64,000 nt of DNA from Bacillota bacterium (GTDB taxonomy: Bacteria; Bacillota; Clostridia; DSM-8532). Below, piece by piece: positions 8,578 to 18,447 of this stretch. Location: assembly GCA_023415825.1 (NCBI GenBank), contig JAEZJF010000030.1, positions 62,001 to 126,000 on the forward strand. Reading direction: 5' to 3'. The position numbers and the translations under genes were made by a program. The notes under the pieces were generated by a model. That model was not told the DNA's origin and searched no databases. It saw only the letters and a list, made by a program, of their open reading frames with translations. Positions within the stretch are counted from its first letter, which is position 1. The number at the start of each line of letters is the position of its first letter.

Positions 8578-9504
8578 TTAATTTTTAAAGGCTTTTTTCA
8601 AGGCTTCAATTCTTCTCTCTATACTTTTGCGCACAATTTGACTTTTCCGCGCAATTTCAAAACCATGAACTGTTCCTATTGTCTTATACAATTCAACATG
8701 TATACCACATTTTTGTAAAGCTTCTGCATAATGTGTCCCTTCGTCTCGCAGGCAGTCAAAGTCTGAAACTTCAACATAGGCATCGGGCAAATCTTCAAAT
8801 GAAGCTGCCTCCAAAGGTGAAGCATATTCTTTTTTACTTTGTACTCCATTCCTAAGGTATAGATTCCACATTTTTTCGTTGAGTTTTGAATTCCACATAG
8901 GGGTGTCAATATATTTTTTAATTGATTCCGAATTCTGCCTGGCATCTGTTACTGGATAAATGAGCATTTGAAAGCATATCCAAGGGGCTTTCCTGTCTCG
9001 GGCCATTAGGTTGACAGCAGCAGTAAGTGCACCACCTGCGCTATCACCTCCAATAGCTATTCTATTTTTATCAATGCCAAGTACTTCTGTATTTTTGCAA
9101 ACCCATTCAAATGCAGCATAGCAATCCTCGACACCAATTGGGAAAGCATATTTAGGTGCTAGTCTGTAATCGACAAAAATCACCTTACAAGGCGTCTTTA
9201 ATGCATACTCACATACTAACTTCTTATGAAAAGGTGAACCTTTTAAAGCAAATGCTCCTCCATGTAAATATATAAGACAAGGAGCGTTTTTTTCAATGTC
9301 CTTTGGCTCATATATGAATAGTTCAATTATTCCATTTTGGTAGCCTGGGATCTTCTCCCTTGTTATCCTTACACCCTCAGTAGGCTTTATTAAGTTAACT
9401 ATCCTTCCCATAAAAGTATTGATAAATGGTAAAAGCAGTGGAGATAGAGGGGATCTCAAATTCTCATATTTTTTAAAGTCACTGTGAATGTTGTATTTAC
9501 TCAT
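8578..9504 (-). CDS. Alpha/beta-hydrolase of the hormone-sensitive-lipase (HSL) family
   Basis: A 308-residue esterase/lipase-like enzyme. The oxyanion-hole motif YLHGGAF and the nucleophile motif GDSAGGAL are those of the HSL (family IV) esterases; the acid and His are likely in the DFDCLRDEG and GTVHGFE segments. It has no signal peptide, so it acts in the cytoplasm on short acyl esters, natural substrate unknown. The start at 9504 (MSKYN) is preferred over the longer frame because AGGAG precedes it by seven bases. It lies downstream of the V-ATPase terminator and appears to be transcribed alone. Confidence 0.88.
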   Translation of the reverse strand: MSKYNIHSDFKKYENLRSPLSPLLLPFINTFMGRIVNLIKPTEGVRITREKIPGYQNGIIELFIYEPKDIEKNAPCLIYLHGGAFALKGSPFHKKLVCEYALKTPCKVIFVDYRLAPKYAFPIGVEDCYAAFEWVCKNTEVLGIDKNRIAIGGDSAGGALTAAVNLMARDRKAPWICFQMLIYPVTDARQNSESIKKYIDTPMWNSKLNEKMWNLYLRNGVQSKKEYASPLEAASFEDLPDAYVEVSDFDCLRDEGTHYAEALQKCGIHVELYKTIGTVHGFEIARKSQIVRKSIERRIEALKKAFKN

Positions 9505-9563
9505 AGGCATTCTCCTATCTATCTTATGAAACATACTGAGGATTCCATTTTATCATGCCTTAG

Positions 9564-9599
9564 AAAAAAGACTGATTAATAAAACATTAATCAGTCTTT
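9564..9599 (-). terminator. Intrinsic terminator of the V-ATPase operon
   Basis: A 13-bp perfect stem (9567-9579 with 9587-9599) and a 7-base loop, followed on the minus strand by six T residues. It lies 34 bases after the subunit D stop codon. Confidence 0.85.
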
Positions 9600-9632
9600 A
9601 AAAATTCCTTCATATCACTTTTGTCTCAAACT

Positions 9633-10289
9633 TTATGCATTCTTATACTGGTGTGCCTGCTCCAGCATCATGTCTTTGACCTTCATGAGGCGGGTTAGAT
9701 TGCCGCGTTCATTTTCGTCCAGCTTCATGACAATATACTTGATGGTTTCCTCCAGGTTGGGGATCATCACGTATTCCAGAGCGTTAACCCGGCGGCGGGT
9801 TTTCTCGATTTCATCGGCCATAAGCTGCGCTGTCTTTTCCAGTTGGGCCAGCTTCAACAGATGCGGGGTGACCTCCTGTAAAGCTATCATGGCCCCGTCC
9901 AACTCACCCGATGTTGTGGCAAAGCCGTAGGGGAAAATATCCTCACTACCCTGTCCCTCCGTCGAGAACTCAAAAACCGGAACCTCAACGCTCATGACAT
10001 TTTTTGAGGATGCCTTTAAGGTAACCTTCTGCTTGGGGAAAATCAGGGCTTCCTCTAAATGGGTGTCGCTCATTAAGGCACGAGCCATAACGAACCGGGA
10101 GTGGACCTCCATGAGCTGTTTCTCCACGATTTCGCGCTCTGTACGATTTTCCCTGACGACCTCAAGGAATTTTTTCATGAGTTCGTCTCGTTTGTCTTTT
10201 AAGAGCTTATGCCCGCGCCGCGCTGTCTTTAATCTCTTTTTCAGGCCTGTAAGCACCATGCGGGTGGGATTGACGTTGAGCCTTGCCAT
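9633..10289 (-). CDS. atpD: V-type ATP synthase subunit D
   Basis: A 218-residue central-stalk subunit, the long coiled-coil rotor shaft inside the A3B3 head. The N terminus MARLNVNPTRMVLTGLKKRL and the long helices at both ends are the family pattern. The start at 10289 is chosen for AAGGAG just upstream; the longer frame adds twelve residues foreign to the family. It is the last gene of the nine-gene operon, 4 bases after subunit B, and is followed by a strong terminator. Confidence 0.95.
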   Translation of the reverse strand: MARLNVNPTRMVLTGLKKRLKTARRGHKLLKDKRDELMKKFLEVVRENRTEREIVEKQLMEVHSRFVMARALMSDTHLEEALIFPKQKVTLKASSKNVMSVEVPVFEFSTEGQGSEDIFPYGFATTSGELDGAMIALQEVTPHLLKLAQLEKTAQLMADEIEKTRRRVNALEYVMIPNLEETIKYIVMKLDENERGNLTRLMKVKDMMLEQAHQYKNA

Positions 10290-10293
10290 GTCT

Positions 10294-11673
10294 TTACTCC
10301 TTGTTGTTGGGGTGATATTTATCAATAAATTCGGTCTTGATACGCTTAAGCTCTGATACAGGAAGAATGGATAACAATTGCCATCCTATATTCAAGGTAT
10401 CCTCAATATTGCGGTCGGTATCATATCCCTGAGACACATACTGCTTTTCAAATTCATCGGCGAACTTGGCATACAGCTTATCCACATCGGTTAAAGCCGC
10501 TTCACCCAAAATTGCAGCCAGTTCCTTGCTTTCCTTGCCTCGAGCATAGGCTGCGAAGAGCTGGTTCATGGTGTCGGCATGGTCTTCACGGGTTTTGCCC
10601 TTACCGATACCCTTATCCTTCAAACGTGAAAGAGAGGGTAATACGTCAATGGGCGGTGTCAACCCTTTCTTATAGAGCTCACGGCTTAGAATAATCTGTC
10701 CCTCGGTAATATAACCGGTAAGGTCGGGAATGGGATGAGTCTTATCATCCTCCGGCATTGTGAGTATGGGGATAAGGGTTATGGAGCCCTCTTTTTCCTT
10801 CATACGTCCGGCGCGCTCATATAAGGTTGCCAGGTCGGTATAGAGATAGCCGGGATAGCCGCGGCGGCCCGGTACTTCTTTACGGGCGGCTGAAACCTCG
10901 CGCAGCGCTTCCGCGTAATTGGTGATATCGGTGATAATAACCAGAACATGCATGTCTTTCTCAAAAGCCAGATACTCGGCTGCTGACAGAGCCATACGCG
11001 GTGTTGCAATACGCTCTACGGCCGGGTCATTGGCCAGGTTCATGAAAAGGACGGCGCGCTCGATGGCACCGGTTTTCTTAAAGTCACTGATGAAAAAATC
11101 GGCTTCCTCAAAGGTTATACCCACGGCCGCAAACACAACGGCAAACTTGCTGTCGGTACCCAGAACCTTTGCCTGACGGGCAATCTGGGCTGCAAGCTCT
11201 GCATGGGGCAAACCTGAGCCTGAGAATATGGGAAGCTTCTGGCCACGAACCAGGGTATTCAGTCCGTCTATAGCCGAGATACCTGTCTGGATGAACTCAT
11301 TGGGGTAGTCTCTGGCCGTGGGGTTCATAGGAAGTCCGTTGATATCCAAACGCTTATCCGGAATGATGGCAGGTCCGTTGTCAATGGGCTTTCCAAGACC
11401 GTCAAAAACGCGGCCCAGCATGTCCAGGGAAGCAGGGAGCTCAAGGTTACGGCCTAAAAACCGAACCTTGCTGTTGGAGAGGTTTATACCTACTGCGTTC
11501 TCGAAAAGCTGTACCAGTGCGGTATTGCCGTCAACTTCGAGAACTCTGCAGCGCCTGATCTCACCATTTGCAAGCTCTATCTCACCCAACTCATTAAAGG
11601 TAACCCCTTCTACATTACGGACGAGCATCAACGGGCCAGCTACTTCTGCTATTGATCGATATTCTTTAAGCAT
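10294..11673 (-). CDS. atpB: V-type ATP synthase subunit B
   Basis: A 459-residue non-catalytic nucleotide-binding subunit of the head. The start MLKEYRSIAEVAGPLM, the segment GSGLPHAELAAQIARQA in place of a Walker A loop, and the region around RRGYPGYLYTDLATLYERAG are characteristic. Length is normal. AAGGAG precedes the start. It follows subunit A after 30 bases, as in other clostridial and enterococcal V-ATPase operons. Confidence 0.96.
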   Translation of the reverse strand: MLKEYRSIAEVAGPLMLVRNVEGVTFNELGEIELANGEIRRCRVLEVDGNTALVQLFENAVGINLSNSKVRFLGRNLELPASLDMLGRVFDGLGKPIDNGPAIIPDKRLDINGLPMNPTARDYPNEFIQTGISAIDGLNTLVRGQKLPIFSGSGLPHAELAAQIARQAKVLGTDSKFAVVFAAVGITFEEADFFISDFKKTGAIERAVLFMNLANDPAVERIATPRMALSAAEYLAFEKDMHVLVIITDITNYAEALREVSAARKEVPGRRGYPGYLYTDLATLYERAGRMKEKEGSITLIPILTMPEDDKTHPIPDLTGYITEGQIILSRELYKKGLTPPIDVLPSLSRLKDKGIGKGKTREDHADTMNQLFAAYARGKESKELAAILGEAALTDVDKLYAKFADEFEKQYVSQGYDTDRNIEDTLNIGWQLLSILPVSELKRIKTEFIDKYHPNNKE

Positions 11674-11703
11674 GTCGCTTTTCTCCTTTCTTATGAGACG
11701 GGA

Positions 11704-13470
11704 TTATTTCTCCTGATTGCAAAGGGCTTCAATCTGAGATGAAAGCTCATCCTCAATCTGATCGTAAGCGACCTTCATTTCATCTTGAGGTACAAACTTC
11801 ATTCGACCTATTTTTTCTCTGACAGGCATTTTAAAGAGATCCTTAATATCGGCGTCCTTCTTGATGGCCTCCTGAGATTTATAATAGAAGGAAAGAATGA
11901 TTTTCAGCATTCTAAATTGCTTTTCCAAAGTTGAGTAGGTATCCACTTCATTGAAGGCATTTTGTTGCAGATAGTCCTCACGGATGGATCTGGCTGCCTC
12001 CAAGGTCACGCGGTCGGTAGGTGAAAGTGCATCCACACCAACCAGCCGCACAATTTCGTCAAGCTCGGATTCCTCCTGAAGGATACGCATCATATCAGCC
12101 CGATACTTGGTCCAATCCCTCGAAATATTTTTGCGGTACCAATCAGATAATTTATCCGAGTAGAGCGAATAGCTGATAAGCCAATTGATGGCTGGGAAAT
12201 GCCGTCTGTAGGAAAGATTGGAATCAAGCCCCCAGAAAACCTTAACGATTCTCAAGGTTCCCTGTGTAACAGGCTCGGATATATCGCCACCGGGAGGTGA
12301 AACAGCTCCGATAGCGCTTATTGCTCCTGATCTTTCACCAGAACCCAAGGTCTTTACCTTACAGGCTCTTTCATAGAATTGGGACAGGCGCGATGACAGA
12401 TAAGCAGGATAACCTTCCTCACCGGGCATTTCTTCAAGCCGGCCCGACATCTCACGCAGAGCCTCAGCCCAACGGGAAGTGGAGTCAGCCATAAGTGCTA
12501 CAGTGTAGCCCATGTCTCTGAAATATTCAGCAATGGTAATACCTGTATAAATCGAGGCTTCACGAGCTGCAACAGGCATGTCCGAGGTATTGGCGATAAG
12601 CACGGTCCGTTTCATCAGCGACTGGCCCGTTCTGGGATCATGAAGCTCGGGGAATTCTCTTAAAACGTCTGTCATTTCGTTTCCGCGCTCACCACAGCCG
12701 ATATAAACAACCAAATCAGCCTCTGCCCACTTGGCAAGCTGGTGTTGAACCACTGTCTTACCACTTCCAAAGGGGCCGGGGATAGCAGCTACGCCACCAG
12801 AAGCTATAGGGAATAAAGTATCGATAATACGCTGGCCGGTAATCAAAGGCTCAGTCGGTGAAAGCTTCTCTTTATAAGGTCTTCCTTTACGCACAGGCCA
12901 TTTTTGCATCATGGAAAGATCAGCGCTCTTTCCATCATTTCCCTTGACCCGGGCTACTACAGCATCAACGGTAAAGTCCCCTGCTTCAATACTCTCAACG
13001 GTACCTTCAATACCAAAGGGCACAAGAATACGATGCTGGAAAACCTCATTCTCTTGAACTGTTCCAATGATATCTCCCGATGTTACGGTATCGCCAACTT
13101 TAACGGAAGGTACAAAGTGCCATTTTTTCTCTCTGTCCAGAGCCGTTATTTGGATACCGCGTGTAATATTGTTGCCCGAAGCAGTTCGTATGGATTCCAA
13201 AGGCCTCTGTATACCATCGAAAATATTCTCGATGAGGCCTGGTCCCAATTCGACACTTAGGGGAGCTCGAGTTGAAACCACCGGTTCGCCGGGGCCCAAT
13301 CCGGAGGTTTCCTCATATACCTGAATGGAAGCCCTATCCTCATGGATTTCCAGAATCTCTCCAATCAAATTCATTTCCGAAACGTGCACAACGTCCAGCA
13401 TGTTGCTGTCCCGCATGTTTTCTGCAATAACCAAAGGTCCCGACACCTTGACGATTCTGCCTTGATTCAT
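11704..13470 (-). CDS. atpA: V-type ATP synthase catalytic subunit A
   Basis: A 588-residue catalytic subunit of the head. The Walker A motif PGPFGSGKT lies at 231-239 and the catalytic glutamate region GERGNEM at 260-266 (Glu261). The large non-homologous insert near residues 110-200 is present, as in all A subunits. It hydrolyses or makes ATP at the A/B interface. AGGAATGGAAAGA precedes the ATG. Standard place between F and B. Confidence 0.96.
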   Translation of the reverse strand: MNQGRIVKVSGPLVIAENMRDSNMLDVVHVSEMNLIGEILEIHEDRASIQVYEETSGLGPGEPVVSTRAPLSVELGPGLIENIFDGIQRPLESIRTASGNNITRGIQITALDREKKWHFVPSVKVGDTVTSGDIIGTVQENEVFQHRILVPFGIEGTVESIEAGDFTVDAVVARVKGNDGKSADLSMMQKWPVRKGRPYKEKLSPTEPLITGQRIIDTLFPIASGGVAAIPGPFGSGKTVVQHQLAKWAEADLVVYIGCGERGNEMTDVLREFPELHDPRTGQSLMKRTVLIANTSDMPVAAREASIYTGITIAEYFRDMGYTVALMADSTSRWAEALREMSGRLEEMPGEEGYPAYLSSRLSQFYERACKVKTLGSGERSGAISAIGAVSPPGGDISEPVTQGTLRIVKVFWGLDSNLSYRRHFPAINWLISYSLYSDKLSDWYRKNISRDWTKYRADMMRILQEESELDEIVRLVGVDALSPTDRVTLEAARSIREDYLQQNAFNEVDTYSTLEKQFRMLKIILSFYYKSQEAIKKDADIKDLFKMPVREKIGRMKFVPQDEMKVAYDQIEDELSSQIEALCNQEK

Positions 13471-13553
13471 CTTCTTTCCATTCCTTTCACATCCGCATAT
13501 ATGGGTCGAGGCTTGTGTGCGCTGCGCGCACTCTAGTTACCCAAGCTTAATGT

Positions 13554-13874
13554 TTAGTCGTTTTGAGACAAGATGTCTGCGCCAACTGCCTTCTCAACAC
13601 TTTCCTTCACTGATCTTAAGCCAATTCCCAAAGATCCCTTGGTCCCAGGGATCAGGATAATGGCTGGATAATAGCTGTTTCTGTAGTTGGCAATCTCATC
13701 CATGATCACAGAAGCCACATCCTCGGTAATATAGATGAGGGCATACCCCTCTTCAGCCAGCCTTGCGAGAAGGCCTACTGCATCCTCTCTATTCTCGGTG
13801 GGATAAATGTCGAAGCCAATGGCCTTAAAGCCCAGGATACTATCCTTGTCCCCTATGACCGCAATCTTATGCAT
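13554..13874 (-). CDS. atpF: V-type ATP synthase subunit F
   Basis: A 106-residue central-stalk subunit. MHKIAVIGDKDSILGFKAIG is the typical N terminus of subunit F, and the protein has the Rossmann-like alternation expected. Its start overlaps the end of subunit C by 8 bases. It binds the D shaft in the rotor. Confidence 0.93.
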   Translation of the reverse strand: MHKIAVIGDKDSILGFKAIGFDIYPTENREDAVGLLARLAEEGYALIYITEDVASVIMDEIANYRNSYYPAIILIPGTKGSLGIGLRSVKESVEKAVGADILSQND

Positions 13875-14883
13875 AGCCCAACCTCAGCCTTTCCTTGATG
13901 GTTTCCTGTGATATTTTATTGGTTTTGCCTGTCATAATCAGGCGAGCATTTTTAATCTCGGTTTCTTTAAAGAATAAGTACGCAACAACAGGCTTTACGC
14001 CAAAAATATCATACTTGCTCTGTCCTAAGAAAACAATAATTGAATCCTCCAGAACCTTCTCAACTTCTGTGAGCCCATTGGGGTTTTTAACAACCGACGA
14101 GAGATCCTGGGCGAGCTTTTCTAGCCCGTTAGCTTTCATTGCATCAAAGAACTGCTCTATGTTCTTATCGGACAGTTCTTCAAAGATATTTTCCGGAAGC
14201 TTTCCGCCTTTGACGAGAGCCCTTCTGATGAAATCCCCGGAGCGCGAAAGGAGCTTGGAACGAATAAACACTCTTATATTAGCACTATCGGACAATCTTT
14301 CTACAAGCTCAATAAGAAAAGGTTCTTCGGTTCTTTTCGCATCCTCCATCATATTCTCATAACTGGCCCTATCCAAAATAAAGTCAATGTTCTGTGGATC
14401 CCCTGTTTGATTAAAGGAATCCAGACTCTCTAAAATTGCCTTACCGAAAATTTCGGGAAGCTCTGAGAGCTTTCTTTCAGTGATGATCCTGATGAGTACT
14501 TCCGGCTTAACTGTTCCTAAAGGAGAGAGACTACTCTTGACGTTCATTCCCAGGAATTCTGCTTTTAAGATAAGCTTGGCATTCAGATAATCGTACCGCC
14601 GCATAAAGAGGTACGCTATCTCAGGGTCCGGAAGAATATCAAACAGGAAGTCATAGGCCTTCTTATGCTCCGAAGAGAGGAGCACCTCAACATTTGCGGC
14701 CCCATCCTTGCTATTATCCAGGCGATCCGTACCATAACCGGATTCCATCAAAAGCTTCATAGCATCCGAAGGATCCGACATGTCCAAGAGACGCTCCAGT
14801 TTACTTTTGTTGATGAGCTTCGTCTCTATAGAGCGAATACGCGCTGTGGCATAAGCATAATCCTCTTCCCTGATTCTGGCCAT
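13867..14883 (-). CDS. atpC: V-type ATP synthase subunit C
   Basis: A 338-residue subunit that links the D/F shaft to the membrane ring (the d/C subunit). It has the all-helical character, YAYATARIRSIETKLI near the N terminus and the repeated three-lobe pattern of the family. AAAGGAG precedes the start. The 110 bases between this gene and subunit E contain no gene. Confidence 0.92.
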   Translation of the reverse strand: MARIREEDYAYATARIRSIETKLINKSKLERLLDMSDPSDAMKLLMESGYGTDRLDNSKDGAANVEVLLSSEHKKAYDFLFDILPDPEIAYLFMRRYDYLNAKLILKAEFLGMNVKSSLSPLGTVKPEVLIRIITERKLSELPEIFGKAILESLDSFNQTGDPQNIDFILDRASYENMMEDAKRTEEPFLIELVERLSDSANIRVFIRSKLLSRSGDFIRRALVKGGKLPENIFEELSDKNIEQFFDAMKANGLEKLAQDLSSVVKNPNGLTEVEKVLEDSIIVFLGQSKYDIFGVKPVVAYLFFKETEIKNARLIMTGKTNKISQETIKERLRLGYA

Positions 14884-14993
14884 AAAGACTCCTTTACTTA
14901 CTCACTTTACAAGAACCTGATGGACTGCTGATTCACCAGACCTTGCTATTAGTTTAATCAGGATCTGATAAGCTGTTCGCTTACAGAACCTTG

Positions 14994-15596
14994 TTACTGA
15001 CGTAAAAGTATAGTTGCAACTTCGGGCTCAAGAGTTGGCCTTGCCATGGTCATCAACACTTCAAGGGTGCAATTAAGCTCCATGTCGCCATAACGAATAA
15101 CAAAGCCGCCACATGACTTTAAGGCATCCTCTGCAAGAGCTAAGCTAGCCTTTTTCCCTGCCTTGGCAAATTTATCATTCATTTGAGAAACGAATGACTG
15201 TCCCAGGCGCCCTTTATCCTTATCATTAAGTACAATTGTGCCAGCCTCATTCCGTACCACATCCATGAGTATTTCTTCTAATAACCGGATGTATTGGTCT
15301 TCCGGCAGGTCAGCAAGTCGTGTGAGAGCCGCATCAAATGCCTCATCCACACTATCCTGGCGCGCCTTTAGCGTATTTTTCCTATCTTCCAATTCCGAAA
15401 CGGCATAGAGGCGCTGCTTGATTTGAATCGATTCCTCCTTGGCCTTTTCGGTCATAACTGTAGCTTTTTTAAAGGCTTCTTTTTCAGCGTTCCCAATGAT
15501 GCTCTGGGCTTCGTGCCTTGCATCCTCCAGGATCTTTTCACACAAGTCCCTGGCATCCGCTAAAATCCTATCCTTGATTTTTTCGGCTCCATTCAT
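14994..15596 (-). CDS. atpE: V-type ATP synthase subunit E
   Basis: A 200-residue peripheral-stalk subunit. The first 90 residues are a charged helix (AEKIKDRILADARDLCEKI), and the C-terminal part is the globular domain that clamps the A/B head. It pairs with the small subunit H/G encoded at 18106-18429. It lies 18 bases after subunit K. Confidence 0.92.
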   Translation of the reverse strand: MNGAEKIKDRILADARDLCEKILEDARHEAQSIIGNAEKEAFKKATVMTEKAKEESIQIKQRLYAVSELEDRKNTLKARQDSVDEAFDAALTRLADLPEDQYIRLLEEILMDVVRNEAGTIVLNDKDKGRLGQSFVSQMNDKFAKAGKKASLALAEDALKSCGGFVIRYGDMELNCTLEVLMTMARPTLEPEVATILLRQ

Positions 15597-15614
15597 TGCT
15601 TAAGCCCCTTTGTT

Positions 15615-16085
15615 TTATATTTTTCCCAACATGAGAATAGAGACCACAAGGCTCAAAATAGCGAACATTTCTACCATGAGTGCATAAATGATGGCACTAC
15701 CAAGGGATTCCGGTCTCTTTGAAATCAGGTGGATACCTGCAGTAGCCACTTTACCCTGCCAAATAGCGGATATATAACCTACGATACCTACAGGAAGTCC
15801 TACTGCAAAGAGAGCGAGCCCTTGCTCAAGGGTCAGGCTGGTGGTCAGCTTGTTACTGATAATCATAAAGGCAATAACGAATCCATAGATGGACTGGGTT
15901 GCAGGAAGAGCCTGCAGAATCATTGTAGCACTGAATTTACTGGGATCTTCCGCTACCACACCTGCAGCAGCCTGTCCGGCGATACCGCAGCCTTTTGAGG
16001 AGCCCAAAGCTGCGACTAAAAACGCAATAGCAGCCCCCATTAGTGCATAAACAGTAGGATTCAAAAAGAGATCGACGAATTTCAT
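15615..16085 (-). CDS. atpK: V-type ATP synthase proteolipid subunit K, sodium-site residues present
   Basis: A 156-residue membrane-ring subunit made of two fused hairpins (four transmembrane helices). The Enterococcus hirae NtpK sodium-binding set (Leu61, Thr64, Gln65, Gln110, Glu139) is matched here by Leu60, Thr63, Gln64 (LPATQ), Gln110 (WQGK) and Glu139 (MVEMF). From family knowledge this predicts coupling to sodium rather than protons; that is an inference from residues only. It lies between I and E. Confidence 0.95.
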   Translation of the reverse strand: MKFVDLFLNPTVYALMGAAIAFLVAALGSSKGCGIAGQAAAGVVAEDPSKFSATMILQALPATQSIYGFVIAFMIISNKLTTSLTLEQGLALFAVGLPVGIVGYISAIWQGKVATAGIHLISKRPESLGSAIIYALMVEMFAILSLVVSILMLGKI

Positions 16086-16114
16086 TTGTGTGTCCTCCTA
16101 ATTCTGACTTTTAA

Positions 16115-18118
16115 TTATGCTATATCCCGGACTTTTGCTCCGGAATTTAGAAACTTGGATATTTCTGTTTTGACAATAATATATTGTGTATTGGCTTTAA
16201 ATGGCTTAAAAGGTTCCCCGCCGCCTTCAAGAAACTTTCCGAAGAATTCAAGGAACTGTAGTCTGCAGGAATGGACATAGGCTCCTAAAGCATTGAGGGC
16301 AAAATTAATGGTATGGCCGATAATTATTATAGCCCCTCCTGCAACCACTTTAATAACAACATTACCACCAAATGACATACTCAAGGTATTGACAATGTCC
16401 CCAATGATGCTGGATGCAAGCCCCAAGGCCAATATTCTCGAATAGGAAAGACAGTCGCCGAAGAATGCGACCACATCATAAAGCTTTCCTACTCCACCGA
16501 AGATTTTCCCGAATAAGTTTTTTGAATGCCTTCCATGGGTCAAAAGCACAAGTCCTACACCCGCAATAAAGAGATAGTTCCCTATTTTAACAAGGCCATC
16601 CAAGTTGGAGGTGTTAATTCCGGGTGCATAGGGGAGCAGGGTGAGTACAAATCCGGTAAAAAGAATGTAAATGAAAAATACATCACAGATAGCGTCCCAT
16701 ATCTGACCGCGTCTGATAAGATTGAGAGCCTTCATAAAAAGCCCCACAAACATATGAATGATACCAAACAGAATCGACCAGCTCATCATGAGCTCCGGGG
16801 TCTGAGTAGGCACTATCCACAGCGCATATTTTGAAAGAGCGGCTATTCCAAACCAGCTTCCGAAAAGAAAACCGGCGAAAATCGTGGAAAGTCCGCAGAA
16901 GAATAAAAGCTTTATAAAACGTCTTGTGGAATCCTCCAACCGGAATTTCTTTAAAATAATCCCGGTAACTAGGGCCATAATAAGCCCATAACCACCATCC
17001 CCTAGCATAAGTCCGAAGAAGAAGAGATAGAATGGCATCATGACTGCGCTTGGGTCAATCTCTGAGCTTGATGGCACGCCATACATATTCATAATGGGCG
17101 AGATAGCCTCTACTATCGGTCCATTCTTAAGAAGAACGGGGAATGCCTCGTCTTTTTCAGGTTCCTCAATTTCAACCGAGCAGAAGAAATGCTTGTCCAG
17201 ATAGTCTCTAACCTTTTCCGAGATATCAGCAGGCAGCCAGCCTTTTAAAACAAACACTCTCTGGGTGGAAACCAGTCGGCTTCTAGCCTCGATCCTGGCC
17301 CGTTCCATCCGATAACCGTCAGAAACAACTTCCAAACGCTCTCTTTCTGAAGCCAGATCCTTAATGGCAGCAAGCTTTTCCTCACGCGCTTTATTGAGAT
17401 CAGTCAGCCTTTTTTCAAAAAGCTCCTTACTTTCTTTAGCCGTTCCTTCTACCTCTCTCAAGGTGATTCTGTTCCAGCCCAAATTTCTCAAAAAGGACAT
17501 GACATCAGCTTCAACTGCCTGATGAGCAATAATGGCGATATAGTGATGCTCACGGTCGCTTCTACCCCTCAAAAGAATAGCTTCGGGGCATGCTTTACCA
17601 AGCTCTTCTTCGGTTTTATTGAGATCTACAGTGACCGACAGACTGCCTGTCATGCAGAAGGTATGGCGTGTATTAATAATATCTAAAGGGATTTCGAGCT
17701 CCAACCAGGGATTCAGTGAATTCGAAAGACTGGCAAGACGATTTTCCTCGCCCTTCATCCTTGACACTTCATCTTCGTACTGATTAATACGGTTTGCTTG
17801 GCTGATTACTTCTTCACTATGCTTCATTACGCCGGAGTAATCTGCTTCCATAACAATTCTTCTTGCAGAAAACATAGGCTTTTTTACAGGTACATAGCGG
17901 TTGAGACTTTCAATAGCCCGCGAAAGCTCAGCTAATTGAGAATCTATTTTTGTCAATTCATTTTGAACATTGGGGGTATGGGCTTTATCCCTGATTTCCT
18001 CACTTGGCTCTTCCTGTTTGATATCTACAACACCAAGCCCCATCAGGGACTCCAAAAGAGACGAACGTTCTTTGTTAAGCCCCAGCACGGTGATCTTGTT
18101 CATTTTTACCACTGCCAC
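16115..18118 (-). CDS. atpI: V-type ATP synthase subunit I (membrane stator)
   Basis: A 667-residue protein with a cytoplasmic N-terminal half rich in coiled coil and a C-terminal half with about seven or eight membrane segments starting near PSAVMMPFYLFFFGLMLGDGG. It forms the ion half-channels against the K ring and anchors the peripheral stalks. The start is GTG 18118 (family-like AVVKMNKITVLG); an internal ATG at 18103 is possible. Its start overlaps the small subunit H by 13 bases. Confidence 0.94.
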   Translation of the reverse strand: MAVVKMNKITVLGLNKERSSLLESLMGLGVVDIKQEEPSEEIRDKAHTPNVQNELTKIDSQLAELSRAIESLNRYVPVKKPMFSARRIVMEADYSGVMKHSEEVISQANRINQYEDEVSRMKGEENRLASLSNSLNPWLELEIPLDIINTRHTFCMTGSLSVTVDLNKTEEELGKACPEAILLRGRSDREHHYIAIIAHQAVEADVMSFLRNLGWNRITLREVEGTAKESKELFEKRLTDLNKAREEKLAAIKDLASERERLEVVSDGYRMERARIEARSRLVSTQRVFVLKGWLPADISEKVRDYLDKHFFCSVEIEEPEKDEAFPVLLKNGPIVEAISPIMNMYGVPSSSEIDPSAVMMPFYLFFFGLMLGDGGYGLIMALVTGIILKKFRLEDSTRRFIKLLFFCGLSTIFAGFLFGSWFGIAALSKYALWIVPTQTPELMMSWSILFGIIHMFVGLFMKALNLIRRGQIWDAICDVFFIYILFTGFVLTLLPYAPGINTSNLDGLVKIGNYLFIAGVGLVLLTHGRHSKNLFGKIFGGVGKLYDVVAFFGDCLSYSRILALGLASSIIGDIVNTLSMSFGGNVVIKVVAGGAIIIIGHTINFALNALGAYVHSCRLQFLEFFGKFLEGGGEPFKPFKANTQYIIVKTEISKFLNSGAKVRDIA

Positions 18119-18429
18119 GACTTGTTCACAACCCTTCCCACAATATAGTCCACAGCTTCATCGAGCTTTTCCCGGGCTTTCACTTTGATTTGTTCATTAC
18201 TTTCAAAGTGTGCCCTCTCATGGTGCTTCCTTTCATCAAGAGCTTCAGTTCTGGCTTTCTGAAGGATGTCCTCAACCATGTTCTCTCCTTCAACAAGAGA
18301 TTTTTCAATGATTTCCTCAGCCTTTTTTCTAGCCTCGGTCAGAATTTCGAGAGATTGTTTTTTTGCTTCTTCCTCAAGTCTTAAAGCCTCTTCCTCACTT
18401 TGAATGATGTCTTGGAGAATGCTGTCCAT
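18106..18429 (-). CDS. V-type ATP synthase peripheral-stalk subunit H/G
   Basis: A 107-residue, highly charged, almost entirely helical protein (EEEALRLEEEAKKQSLEIL early on). This is the small partner of subunit E in the peripheral stalk, named H, G or F in different V-ATPase operons. It is the first V-ATPase gene and begins 18 bases after the GGDEF gene, so it may be transcribed with it. Confidence 0.88.
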   Translation of the reverse strand: MDSILQDIIQSEEEALRLEEEAKKQSLEILTEARKKAEEIIEKSLVEGENMVEDILQKARTEALDERKHHERAHFESNEQIKVKAREKLDEAVDYIVGRVVNKSWQW

Positions 18430-18447
18430 TCAAACCCTCCCATGGCG

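Noticed and set aside
9700..18400. Many opposite-strand frames across the V-ATPase operon
   Set aside because: They are shadows of highly conserved coding sequence and lack starts and family signals.
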